A stretch of DNA of 64,000 nt from Caballeronia turbans (GTDB lineage Bacteria > Pseudomonadota > Gammaproteobacteria > Burkholderiales > Burkholderiaceae), in NCBI GenBank assembly GCA_001544655.2, contig FCOD02000007.1, positions 186,001 to 250,000 of the forward strand, written 5' to 3'. A program made the translations under genes and the position numbers. The notes under the pieces were generated by a model. It saw nothing but the letters and a program-made list of their open reading frames with translations. It made no database searches and had not been told where the DNA came from. Below, one piece after another: positions 27,001-34,782 of the stretch (position 1 is its first letter; the number at the start of each line of letters is the position of its first letter).

Positions 27001-29880
27001 GGCGTGCCGCTGCAACTCGCGGCGGAAGTCGCGAGCGCGCGCCGCGCGTTGCAGGGCGAGGACGTCGTGCGCATCGTCAACGCGCGCGAGCACAACCTGA
27101 AGTCGCTCGACGTCGATATCCCGCACAACAAGTTCAACGTCGTGACGGGCGTGTCCGGCTCGGGCAAGTCGACGCTCGCGTTCGACATCCTCTTTCACGA
27201 AGGCCAGCGACGTTATCTCGAATCGCTCAATGCGTATGCGCGTTCCATCGTGCAGCCCGCGGGACGTCCCGAAGTCGATGCCGTGTACGGCATTCCGCCG
27301 ACCGTCGCAATCGAACAGCGTCTGTCGCGCGGCGGGCGCAAGTCGACCGTCGCGACGACGTCGGAAGTCTGGCACTTCCTGCGTCTTTTGTACGTGAAGC
27401 TCGGCATCCAGCATTGCATCCACGACGGCACGCCGGTGCAGTCGCAAAGCTCGGAATCGATCGCCGCGCAGATCATGCGCGATTTCAAGGGACAACATGT
27501 CGGCCTGCTCGCGCCGCTCGTCGTGAACCGCAAGGGTGTGTACACCGATCTCGCGAAATGGGCGAAGGCGCGCGGCAACACGCATCTGCGCGTGGACGGC
27601 GAATTTCTGCCGGTGAGCCCGTGGCCCAAGCTCGACCGGTTCCGCGAGCATACGATCGAATTGCCGGTCGCGGATCTCGTCGTCTCGGCGGATAACGAAG
27701 CCGATCTGCGCCGTCTGCTCGACGAAACGCTGGAGATCGGCAAGGGCGTGATGCACCTGTGCGCGCCGCTCGACGATCTGCATGGCTCGTGGCAGGACGG
27801 CGCGCGCCGGGGCAAGGAAGAAACCCGCGTGTTTTCGACGAAGCGCGCATGTCCTGTCTGCGGCACGAGCTATCCCGAGCTCGATCCGCGCATGTTCTCG
27901 TACAACAGCAAGCACGGCTGGTGCAATACCTGCGTCGGCACGGGCGTGAAGCTCACGCGCGAGCAGCGCGCCGCGTTCGATGACACATTGTTCGCGCAGG
28001 ACGATCGCGGGCGCGAGCAGAGCATCGGCTCGGTGGAGCAGGAACCGGACGATATCGTCGATCAGCCGTGTCCGGACTGCGAAGGCACGCGTCTGAACGA
28101 GGTCGCCCGTGCCGTGACCTTCGGCAACTACCCGATCACGGAAGTCGGGCGCTGGACCGTGAGCGATACGCGTGAGTGGATCTCCACGCTCAGGCTGAAG
28201 GGCCGCGATGCGGATATCGCGCGCGACGTGATCAGCGAAATCGAAGGCCGTCTGCAGTTTCTCGAAGAAGTCGGGCTCGGCTATCTGAGCCTCGACCGCG
28301 CCGCGCCGACGCTTTCCGGCGGCGAAGCGCAACGCATTCGTCTCGCCGCGCAACTCGGCAGCAATCTGCAAGGCGTGTGCTACGTGCTCGATGAACCGAC
28401 CATCGGTTTGCATCCGCGCGACAACCTCATCCTGCTTGCAGCGCTGAAGAAGCTGAACGACAAGGGCAATACGCTCGTCGTCGTCGAGCATGACGAGGAC
28501 ACGATTCGCCGCGCGGATCACATCATCGATATCGGGCCGGGCGCGGGCAAGCGCGGCGGCACGGTGGTCGCGCAGGGCAACGTGACGGACCTCGCGGCGC
28601 ACAAGGCGTCGCTGACGGGGCAGTTCCTCGCGAACCCGATCTTGCATCCGTTGCAGCCGCGCCGCGAAGTGCGTGCCGGGACCGCGAAACGTCCGGCGAC
28701 GCCCGGGCAATGGCTCACGGTCGAAGGCGCGACGCTGCACAACCTGCGCAACGTGACGGCGAGCGTGCCATTGAATCGCCTCGTCGCGATCACGGGCGTG
28801 TCCGGCTCGGGCAAGTCGACCCTGGCGCGCGACGTGCTGATGACCAACCTGCTCGATGCCGTCGGCCGCTCGGTGCTGTCGTCGCCCGCGGTGCGGCGCG
28901 CGCGCAAGGCGGCGCAGGCCTCGGACACCGGCAAGCCCGCCGCGAGATCGCGCGCCAGCGTGCTCGCGCGCGAAGCGCCGCGCCCGACGTTCGACGTCAC
29001 GCACGCGTGGCAGGGCTGCAGCGGCCTGACCGGTTTCGAGACCATCGACCGCGTGCTCGAAGTCGATCAGACGCCGATCGGCAAGACGCCGCGCTCGTGT
29101 CCGGCGACGTACATCGGCATGTGGGACACCATCCGCAAGCTGTTCGCCGATACGCTCGAAGCCCGCGCGCGCGGCTATACGCCGTCGCGCTTTTCGTTCA
29201 ACACGGGCGAAGGACGTTGCCCGGCGTGCGAAGGCCAGGGCGTGCGCACCATCGCGATGAGCTTTTTGCCCGACGTGAAAGTACCGTGCGACGTATGCCA
29301 TGGACAGCGCTTCAATCCGGAGACGCTCGCGGTGACGTGGCGCGGCAAGAACATCGGCGAAGTACTGACGATGGAGATCGACGAGGCCGTCGAATTTTTT
29401 GCTTCGATGCAGAGCATCGCGCATCCGTTGCAGTTGCTGTGCGATGTCGGTCTCGGCTATCTGACCCTCGGCCAGCCTTCGCCGACGCTGTCGGGCGGCG
29501 AGGCGCAGCGCATCAAGCTCGTGACCGAGTTGTCCAAAGTGCGCGACGACATCACGCGGCGCGGCCAGAAGCCGCCGCATACGCTCTACGTGCTGGATGA
29601 ACCGACCGTCGGCCTTCACATGGCGGATGTCGCGAAGCTGATCCGCGTGCTGCATCGGCTGGTGGACGGCGGGCATAGCGTGATCGTCATCGAACACGAT
29701 CTCGACGTGATCGCCGAAGCCGACTGGGTGCTCGATCTCGGACCGGAAGGCGGCGTGAACGGCGGCACGATCGTCGCGGCGACGGACCCGGACACGCTCG
29801 CGACGCATCCGCGCAGCCATACGGGCGCGGCGCTGCGGCCGGTTCTGGGACGCTCGCGGGAGGCCGAGAATGCTGCGTGA
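24058..29880 (+). CDS. uvrA: Double-length UvrA (tandem fused excinuclease ABC subunit A)
   Basis: A 1940-residue protein with four ABC ATPase modules, i.e. two UvrA units in one chain. Walker A motifs are near residues 34, 662, 1031 and 1580. LSGGE(V/A)QR signatures are near 507, 855, 1419 and 1811. UvrA recognises bulky DNA damage as a dimer and loads UvrB, so this chain could act as a pseudo-dimer. The second unit keeps an intact first zinc module (C1265, C1268, C1289, C1292). In the first unit only C276 and C279 remain. The start is TTG at 24058; no in-frame ATG exists before the first Walker A motif, and an in-frame TAA sits at 24034. A LexA box lies upstream. Standard 950-residue UvrA is presumably encoded elsewhere. 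Confidence 0.93.
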   Translation: MASNNAIRIRGARQHNLKNLDLDLHTGQMTVVTGPSGSGKSSLVFDTLYAEGQRRYVETFSAYARQFLDRMDRPQVDRVDGVPPAIAIDQTNPVRSSRSTVGTMTELNDHLKLFYARAAELFDRKTSQRVRHDTPETIYAELLERTRADDPRLAITFPVELPDTASDEEVEQWLSASGYTRVQAKRHVQTESGARQMLDVVADRFRLQNTERSRALEAIESALLRGTGRVDIYVLKDEGEPEIWRFSTGLHSPESDLRYADPQPALFSFNSAYGACETCRGFGRVIGVDYGLVIPDDKKTLREGAVKTLQTPAWKENQDDLVKYGAKAGIRLGVPWKDLTQEERDWVIKGSPDWTGKWQNQWYGVQRFFDYLESKAYKMHIRVLLSKYRSYTTCPVCAGARLKTESLLWRLGTKEQADAVLSPSDRFMPEGVDWTRAQLEALPGLTVHDLMLMPIERIRRFFDSLTLPSTLLDEALKLLHAEVRTRLKYLCDVGLGYLTLDRQSRTLSGGEVQRINLTTALGTSLVNTLFVLDEPSIGLHPRDLNRIVEAMHRLRDAGNTLVVVEHDPSVMLAADRLIDMGPGPGERGGQIVYDGAPDDIQTTDTLTGAYLGGRKHVAHASNWNRRAVDANTPHLTLEGASDHNLRDVTVDIPLQRLVCVTGVSGSGKSTLIQDVLAPALMRHFGKATETPGAFRALKGAEHLSDVVFVDQSPIGRTARSNPASYVGAFDEIRKLYAKAPLALQRGYSASMFSFNSGDGRCPTCGGSGFEHVEMQFLSDVYLRCPDCDGRRYRAEILEVKIERGGRQLSVADVLELTVSEAVDLFAGDKEVLRVLQPIVDVGLEYVKLGQPVPTLSGGEAQRLKLAGYLAETSQSKGSERRLFMFDEPTTGLHFDDIAKLMQALRRLLERGHSLIVIEHNLDVIRAADWIIDLGPEGGDGGGQVVCIGTPDDVAACEQSHTGRALLDYEDAMAPGAAQKRAGVPLQLAAEVASARRALQGEDVVRIVNAREHNLKSLDVDIPHNKFNVVTGVSGSGKSTLAFDILFHEGQRRYLESLNAYARSIVQPAGRPEVDAVYGIPPTVAIEQRLSRGGRKSTVATTSEVWHFLRLLYVKLGIQHCIHDGTPVQSQSSESIAAQIMRDFKGQHVGLLAPLVVNRKGVYTDLAKWAKARGNTHLRVDGEFLPVSPWPKLDRFREHTIELPVADLVVSADNEADLRRLLDETLEIGKGVMHLCAPLDDLHGSWQDGARRGKEETRVFSTKRACPVCGTSYPELDPRMFSYNSKHGWCNTCVGTGVKLTREQRAAFDDTLFAQDDRGREQSIGSVEQEPDDIVDQPCPDCEGTRLNEVARAVTFGNYPITEVGRWTVSDTREWISTLRLKGRDADIARDVISEIEGRLQFLEEVGLGYLSLDRAAPTLSGGEAQRIRLAAQLGSNLQGVCYVLDEPTIGLHPRDNLILLAALKKLNDKGNTLVVVEHDEDTIRRADHIIDIGPGAGKRGGTVVAQGNVTDLAAHKASLTGQFLANPILHPLQPRREVRAGTAKRPATPGQWLTVEGATLHNLRNVTASVPLNRLVAITGVSGSGKSTLARDVLMTNLLDAVGRSVLSSPAVRRARKAAQASDTGKPAARSRASVLAREAPRPTFDVTHAWQGCSGLTGFETIDRVLEVDQTPIGKTPRSCPATYIGMWDTIRKLFADTLEARARGYTPSRFSFNTGEGRCPACEGQGVRTIAMSFLPDVKVPCDVCHGQRFNPETLAVTWRGKNIGEVLTMEIDEAVEFFASMQSIAHPLQLLCDVGLGYLTLGQPSPTLSGGEAQRIKLVTELSKVRDDITRRGQKPPHTLYVLDEPTVGLHMADVAKLIRVLHRLVDGGHSVIVIEHDLDVIAEADWVLDLGPEGGVNGGTIVAATDPDTLATHPRSHTGAALRPVLGRSREAENAA

Positions 29881-30289
29881 TCTCGATACGCTGATTGCGT
29901 CGATGCAGCCCGAGTTGCAGTCGGGCGTCTACGTGTTCGCTTCGCTGCCGCACGATGCGCTGACGAGCGGCGCGGGCATCGTCGCGACGTTTCGCGAGCG
30001 CGAAGGACTGACGGTCGTGATGGAGGAAAGCGCGGCGCAGGCGGCAGGCATCGCGCCGCTGTTTCGCGCGGCGTGGATCACCCTGACCGTCCATTCGGAC
30101 CTGAACGCGGTCGGTCTGACGGCGGCGTTCGCGCGTGCGCTCGGCGAGGCGGGCATCAGTTGCAATGTGATCGCGGCGGCCTGGCACGATCACATCTTCG
30201 TGCCGGTGGACGATGCGGCGCGCGCCATGGATGCGTTATCCGCGCTGCAACGCACTGCTGGTAAGCTTTCGGCCTCTCCAAAACCATGA
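29870..30289 (+). CDS. ACT-domain protein
   Basis: A 139-residue protein. Residues 10-70 and 70-130 look like two ACT-type modules, the second with TLTVHSDLNAVGLTAAFARALGEAGISCNVIAAAWHDHIFVP. ACT domains bind amino acids and usually regulate enzymes; free-standing ones like this have no set function. The ATG overlaps the end of uvrA by 11 bases, so it is probably co-expressed and could be SOS-induced by read-through. Confidence 0.8.
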   Translation: MLRDLDTLIASMQPELQSGVYVFASLPHDALTSGAGIVATFREREGLTVVMEESAAQAAGIAPLFRAAWITLTVHSDLNAVGLTAAFARALGEAGISCNVIAAAWHDHIFVPVDDAARAMDALSALQRTAGKLSASPKP

Positions 30290-30300
30290 TCACAACATAG

Positions 30301-31593
30301 ATGGAAACGCAGGAAAAAGCGCAGGACAAAGCCGTTGCGCTCAGAAGAATGAAATGGTTCGCCGCTGCGTTGCTCGTCGCGGCGGGTTGCCTTTTTGCGC
30401 TCGCGAAGAGCCAGCACGACGCGGGTGTGTGGGCATGGGTATCGTCGTTCGCGGAAGCCGCGATGGTCGGCGCGCTCGCGGACTGGTTCGCGGTCGTCGC
30501 GCTGTTTCGCCATCCGCTCGGCGTGCCGATTCCGCACACGGCGATCCTGCCGGCGAACAAGGCGCGCGTCGCGGACAATCTCGCCGTGTTCGTGCGCGAC
30601 CGGTTTCTCGGCACCGATGCGCTCGTCGCGCGCGTGAATGCGTTCGATCCGGCGAGCCGCCTGTCGATGTGGCTCGCGGAACCGAAGAACTCGGAGCTGC
30701 TCGGCCGGAAGGCGGTGACGGCGGTCGGCCAGTTGCTGTCTTTCGTCGACGATGAACGCGTCAAGACCATGCTCTACGACACGCTGCGCCGCCGCGCGGA
30801 CGCATTCGATCTCGCGAGCGCGGCGGGCAGCGTGCTGTCGACGCTGACGTCCGACCGTCGTCATCAGTTGCTGCTCGATGAAGGCCTGAAGCAGATGGCT
30901 GCATGGCTCGACAAGCCCGAGGTTCAGGAGATGCTGGCGACGCGCATCGTCGCGGTGGCGGGCGAGGAGTATCCGAAGCTCATCGGCATGCTGGGTTTCG
31001 TCGGGCTGAACGCCGAGGATCTCGGCAACAAGTTCGCGGCTGGTCTGGTGCGCGGTGCGAATCAATGGCTGCACGACGTGAGCAGCGATCCGGAGCACGA
31101 GCGCCGCAAGGCCTTCGATGCGGCCGTGGAGCGATTCGTCGGGCGGCTGAAGACGGATGCTTCGTTCAAGGCGCGCATCGACGAACACAAGCGCGAATGG
31201 CTCGAGCGGCCCGAATTGCGCGGCTATGTGAACGGGCTGTGGGACGAGTTCATCGCATGGCTCGATGCGGACATCAGGCGGCCGGATTCATCGCTGCACG
31301 CGAAGGTCGTGGCGATGGCGGGCGGTTTTGCCGAAGCGCTCGGGAGCGATCCGGCGTTGCGCGATTCGATCAACGAGCATATGCGCGATGCGTTGAAGGC
31401 GCTTGCGCCGGAGTTGCGTGACGGGATCGCGAAGCATATCGCCGCAACCGTCAAGCAATGGGACGATGCGACGCTCGTCAGGGACGTCGAGCTCAATATC
31501 GGGCGGGATTTGCAGTTCATTCGCGTGAATGGGACGTTGGTGGGTGGGGCGGTTGGAGTGCTTATTCATGCTGTGATGGTTTGGGTGGGGTGA
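30301..31593 (+). CDS. DUF445 family membrane protein (YjiN-like)
   Basis: A 430-residue protein. N-terminal membrane segments (MKWFAAALLVAAGCLFALAK and SSFAEAAMVGALADWFAVVALF) are followed by the DUF445 hallmark ADWFAVVALFRHPLGVPIPHTAILPANKARV, a long helical middle part and a C-terminal hydrophobic helix (VGGAVGVLIHAVMVWVG). Function is unknown. The start at 30301 lacks a clear Shine-Dalgarno; an internal ATG at 30349 (MKWFAAALL) is an alternative. It follows the ACT gene by 11 bases. Confidence 0.87.
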   Translation: METQEKAQDKAVALRRMKWFAAALLVAAGCLFALAKSQHDAGVWAWVSSFAEAAMVGALADWFAVVALFRHPLGVPIPHTAILPANKARVADNLAVFVRDRFLGTDALVARVNAFDPASRLSMWLAEPKNSELLGRKAVTAVGQLLSFVDDERVKTMLYDTLRRRADAFDLASAAGSVLSTLTSDRRHQLLLDEGLKQMAAWLDKPEVQEMLATRIVAVAGEEYPKLIGMLGFVGLNAEDLGNKFAAGLVRGANQWLHDVSSDPEHERRKAFDAAVERFVGRLKTDASFKARIDEHKREWLERPELRGYVNGLWDEFIAWLDADIRRPDSSLHAKVVAMAGGFAEALGSDPALRDSINEHMRDALKALAPELRDGIAKHIAATVKQWDDATLVRDVELNIGRDLQFIRVNGTLVGGAVGVLIHAVMVWVG

Positions 31594-31620
31594 GGTTTTT
31601 TCTCTCGCCGGATCCCGTGT

Positions 31621-32252
31621 TCGTGTCGGTTTATTAGCACTGCCCCTGTGCGGGGCGGCAGTCACTTTCTTTGCTGCTGCAAAGAAAGTGACCAAAGAAA
31701 GCAGCTCGTTAAGCCCGCGGTCACACGCAGTTTGGCCACGCGTGCCATGTGATCGTGGGCTGCCTAAGTGTCGCCCTCACAAGACTAATCGGCTTGGCTC
31801 GCGCACGGTCTGTCGCCTCGCGCCGCATAGCGAATTGGTTCAGCACCAAAAGGCTCCGGCCCGCTTCGCGGCCGACGGGTCCATCGGGGCGGCGCACGGA
31901 GATTGAAACGTTTCTCGCGGTGGTAGAGGATCGCGAAGACGATTAGCCGCCTATCTCACTGCATTTGCCGCACGTCTGTTTCCCTCGCATGCCGGGCGGC
32001 AGCGCGTAGCGCTGTGCCGGATGTATGATTGCTGAGCCCACGTGGCAAAGTACTAGCTCGACAGACCGGGCGCGGTTCAAGCCCGGTTGGGCCTCTGAGG
32101 GCACTCGCTACCCAGCCCGCGATGGGCTGGCAAGCATGGCCGCTGCGTGTGGCCGCGCGCGTATCAAGCTGCTTTCTCCGGTTACTTTCTTTGCTGATCA
32201 AAGAAAGTAACTGCCGCCCCGCACAGGGGCAGTGCCGATAGACCGACACGAA
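31621..32252. repeat. MITE-like element with about 73-bp inverted ends
   Basis: The left arm (31621-31693) and right arm (32180-32252) are imperfect inverted copies; each contains CACTGCCCCTGTGCGGGGCG and an internal hairpin. The left hairpin (31661-31692) is a 14-bp perfect stem GTCACTTTCTTTGC with loop TGCT. The right hairpin (32181-32211) is a 13-bp stem GTTACTTTCTTTG with loop CTGAT. The C-to-T change in one strand is matched by G-to-A in the other, so pairing is kept. The middle (about 490 bases) has no recognisable gene. I recall this hairpin as frequent in Burkholderia and relatives. No target duplication is evident. Confidence 0.8.
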
Positions 32253-32304
32253 TCAGAATTCCACGACGCCAGGCACAAGAGGCCCGACAAGCAAAAAAAA
32301 GCAC

Positions 32305-32784
32305 ATGCCCAACGCCAACACCGACCTGATCGAACGCTTCTACAAAGCGTTCCAGAACCGCGACGCCGAATCGATGTCCGCCTGCTACGCCCCCGACATC
32401 CAGTTCCAGGATCCGGCCTTCGGCGTGCTTCGCGGCAAGGAAGCCGCCGACATGTGGCGCATGCTCCTCGGCCGCGCCGCCGATTTCACGCTCACCTACG
32501 ACAACATCGCTTCGGTCGGCCAGACGGCAAGCGCGAAAGCCGTCGCGCGTTATACCTATTCGGCGACCGGTCGCCGCGTCGTCAACGAAATCGAGTCGCG
32601 CTTCGCGATCCGCGACGGCTTCATCGTCGAGCATACGGACGTCTTCGATCTCTGGCGCTGGAGCCGTCAGGCGCTCGGCGTGAGCGGCTGGCTGTTCGGC
32701 TGGACGCCGCCGATGCAGCGCGCGATCCAGCGCAAGGCGCGCAAGGCACTCAGGGACTATCGCCTGAAGGGGTCGACGGCATGA
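32305..32784 (+). CDS. NTF2-like / SnoaL-like protein
   Basis: A 159-residue protein of the nuclear-transport-factor-2 fold: ANTDLIERFYKAFQNRDAESMSACYAPDIQFQDPAFG opens the cone-shaped pocket, followed by ESRFAIRDGFIVEHTDVFDLWRWSRQALG. Such proteins are small-molecule-binding or isomerase-like enzymes; the ligand here is unknown. The stop overlaps the start of the debranching-enzyme gene (ATGA), so the two are coupled. Confidence 0.85.
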   Translation: MPNANTDLIERFYKAFQNRDAESMSACYAPDIQFQDPAFGVLRGKEAADMWRMLLGRAADFTLTYDNIASVGQTASAKAVARYTYSATGRRVVNEIESRFAIRDGFIVEHTDVFDLWRWSRQALGVSGWLFGWTPPMQRAIQRKARKALRDYRLKGSTA

Positions 32785-34697
32785 CCCGAATCGATCGCCC
32801 CGACCAAAGCAATCTCGAAGACGAATGGCTCGAAGCCGATGCATACGGCGGCTTCGCCTCGGGCACCGTCGGCACCATGCGCACGCGGCGCTATCAGGCG
32901 CTGCTGCTCACCGCGACGCAGCCGCCCGCGGGACGCGTCGTGCTCGTCAACGGCATCGAAGCATGGCTCGACCTGGACGGCAGGCGCTTCCCTCTGACGA
33001 TGCAGCGCTACGCACCCGATGTGCTCTACCCGGACGCATCCGCGAGCCTGCTGTCCTTCGACACCCAACCGTGGCCCACCTGGCGATATCGCATCGACGC
33101 GGACTCGGTCGTCGTGGCGGAAGTGTTCGTCGCGAAGGAGAGCCGCGAAACCGTGCTGCGCTGGCGTCTCGAGGGGGCATCGAGCGCGGCGAAGCTCGAA
33201 GTGCGTCCGCTTCTTTCCGGCCGCGATTATCACGCGCTGCATCACGAGAATCCGAATTTTTCATTCGATGCAACGCTCGAAGGCGAGCGCGTGCAATGGT
33301 TGCCGTACGGCGATCTGCCCACGATCTGCGCGACATCCAACGGCGCGTATAAGCACGCGCCCGACTGGTATCGCGATTTCTGCTATGCGCGCGAACGCGA
33401 GCGCGGGCTCGATTTCACCGAAGACCTCGCGACGCCCGGCGTGTTCACTTTCGACTTCACGCGCGGCGACGCCGTGATGATCCTGCACGCGCACGCGGGC
33501 CGCGAGAAGCCGTTCGAAGACAGCGCGATCGCGCATGCATCGCGTCTGGCGTCGCGGGAAGCGCAGCGCCGCGCGGCGTCCGGCTCGCGGCTCGCGCGCT
33601 CCGCGGACGCGTATGTCGTGAATCGCAACGTCGGGCGCACGATCATCGCGGGCTTTCCGTGGTTCACCGACTGGGGCCGCGATACCTTCATCTCGATGCG
33701 CGGCCTCCTGCTCGCGTGCGGCCGTCACCAGGAAGCGGAATCGATCCTGCTCGAATGGGCCGACACGATCTCCGAAGGCATGGTGCCGAACCGCTTTCCG
33801 GACAGCGGCGGTCTGCCGGAGTACAACGCCGTCGATGCATCGCTGTGGTTCATCGTCGCCGTGCACGACTTTCTCGCGACTGGTTTCGCCCACGCCGCCA
33901 CGACGAGCCGCCTGCAGCGCGCCGCCGACGCAATCCTGCAGGGCTATTCGTCCGGCACGCGCTTCAACATCGCCGCCGATACGGACGGCCTGCTGCGCGC
34001 GGGCACGCCCGGCGTGCAACTCACGTGGATGGACGCGAAGGCGGGCGACTGGGTCGTGACGCCGCGCATCGGCAAGCCGGTCGAGGTGCAGGCGCTATGG
34101 ATCAACGCGCTTCGGATCGCAAGCGCGTGGAATCCGCGCTGGCAGGCGTTGCGCGATCAGGCGCTGTCGTCGTTCGCCGCACGTTTCGTCGATCCGGACA
34201 CACACACGCTCTTCGATGTCGTCGACGCCGATCACGAGCCCGGCAAGCTCGATCGCTCGATTCGCCCGAATCAGATCTTCGCGGTCGGCGGGCTGCCGTT
34301 TCAACTCGTCGATGGCGATATCGCACGCGCCGTCGTCGCGCAGGCCGAAACTGAGCTTCTCACGCCGCTCGGCCTGCGCACGCTCGCGCCGTCCGACCCC
34401 GCATACAAGCCGCACTATGCGGGCGATGTGCTGGGGCGCGACGGTGCGTATCACCAGGGCACCGTGTGGCCGTGGCTGATCGGTCCGTTCGTGGACGCGT
34501 GGGTGCGCGTGCACGGCGCGGCGGGCGCGCGCGAGCGCTTTCTGTCGCCGCTCTACGCGCATCTGGACCGCTTTGGCCTCGATCACATCAGCGAGGTCGC
34601 CGACGGCGACGCGCCTCACGCGCCCGGCGGCACGCCTTTCCAGGCGTGGTCGCTCGCGGAGCTTCTGCGCATCGAAAAACTGCTCGGCGCGCAGTAG
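32781..34697 (+). CDS. Amylo-alpha-1,6-glucosidase / glycogen-debranching-type enzyme
   Basis: A 638-residue cytoplasmic enzyme. The N-terminal beta-sandwich domain (about 1-240) begins EDEWLEADAYGGFASGTVGTM; the (alpha/alpha)6 glucosidase domain (about 270-630) has GFPWFTDWGRDTFISMRGLL, the family's acid-containing helix, and PHYAGDVLGRDGAYHQGTVWPWLIGPF. It should hydrolyse alpha-1,6 branch points or related glucosides. ATG 32781 is chosen because it overlaps the NTF2 stop and starts the domain; an earlier in-frame extension is unrelated sequence. Confidence 0.9.
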   Translation: MTRIDRPDQSNLEDEWLEADAYGGFASGTVGTMRTRRYQALLLTATQPPAGRVVLVNGIEAWLDLDGRRFPLTMQRYAPDVLYPDASASLLSFDTQPWPTWRYRIDADSVVVAEVFVAKESRETVLRWRLEGASSAAKLEVRPLLSGRDYHALHHENPNFSFDATLEGERVQWLPYGDLPTICATSNGAYKHAPDWYRDFCYARERERGLDFTEDLATPGVFTFDFTRGDAVMILHAHAGREKPFEDSAIAHASRLASREAQRRAASGSRLARSADAYVVNRNVGRTIIAGFPWFTDWGRDTFISMRGLLLACGRHQEAESILLEWADTISEGMVPNRFPDSGGLPEYNAVDASLWFIVAVHDFLATGFAHAATTSRLQRAADAILQGYSSGTRFNIAADTDGLLRAGTPGVQLTWMDAKAGDWVVTPRIGKPVEVQALWINALRIASAWNPRWQALRDQALSSFAARFVDPDTHTLFDVVDADHEPGKLDRSIRPNQIFAVGGLPFQLVDGDIARAVVAQAETELLTPLGLRTLAPSDPAYKPHYAGDVLGRDGAYHQGTVWPWLIGPFVDAWVRVHGAAGARERFLSPLYAHLDRFGLDHISEVADGDAPHAPGGTPFQAWSLAELLRIEKLLGAQ

Positions 34698-34782
34698 GCG
34701 CGCCGCGCGCGGGCCGCCGCCAAAACGCGCTAAATTACGAGTCTTGCCCGCGGCTTCGCACGCCGCCAACGAGGAGAGGCCC

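Noticed and set aside
23971-29820. Two long antisense frames opposite uvrA (835 and 1113 codons)
   Set aside because: They mirror uvrA in a high-GC gene, have Arg/Ala/His-rich composition and no family similarity. They are by-products of codon bias.
31688-32249. Short frames inside the inverted-end element
   Set aside because: They run through the hairpin arms, lack ribosome sites and resemble no protein family. They are best seen as chance frames in repeat DNA.
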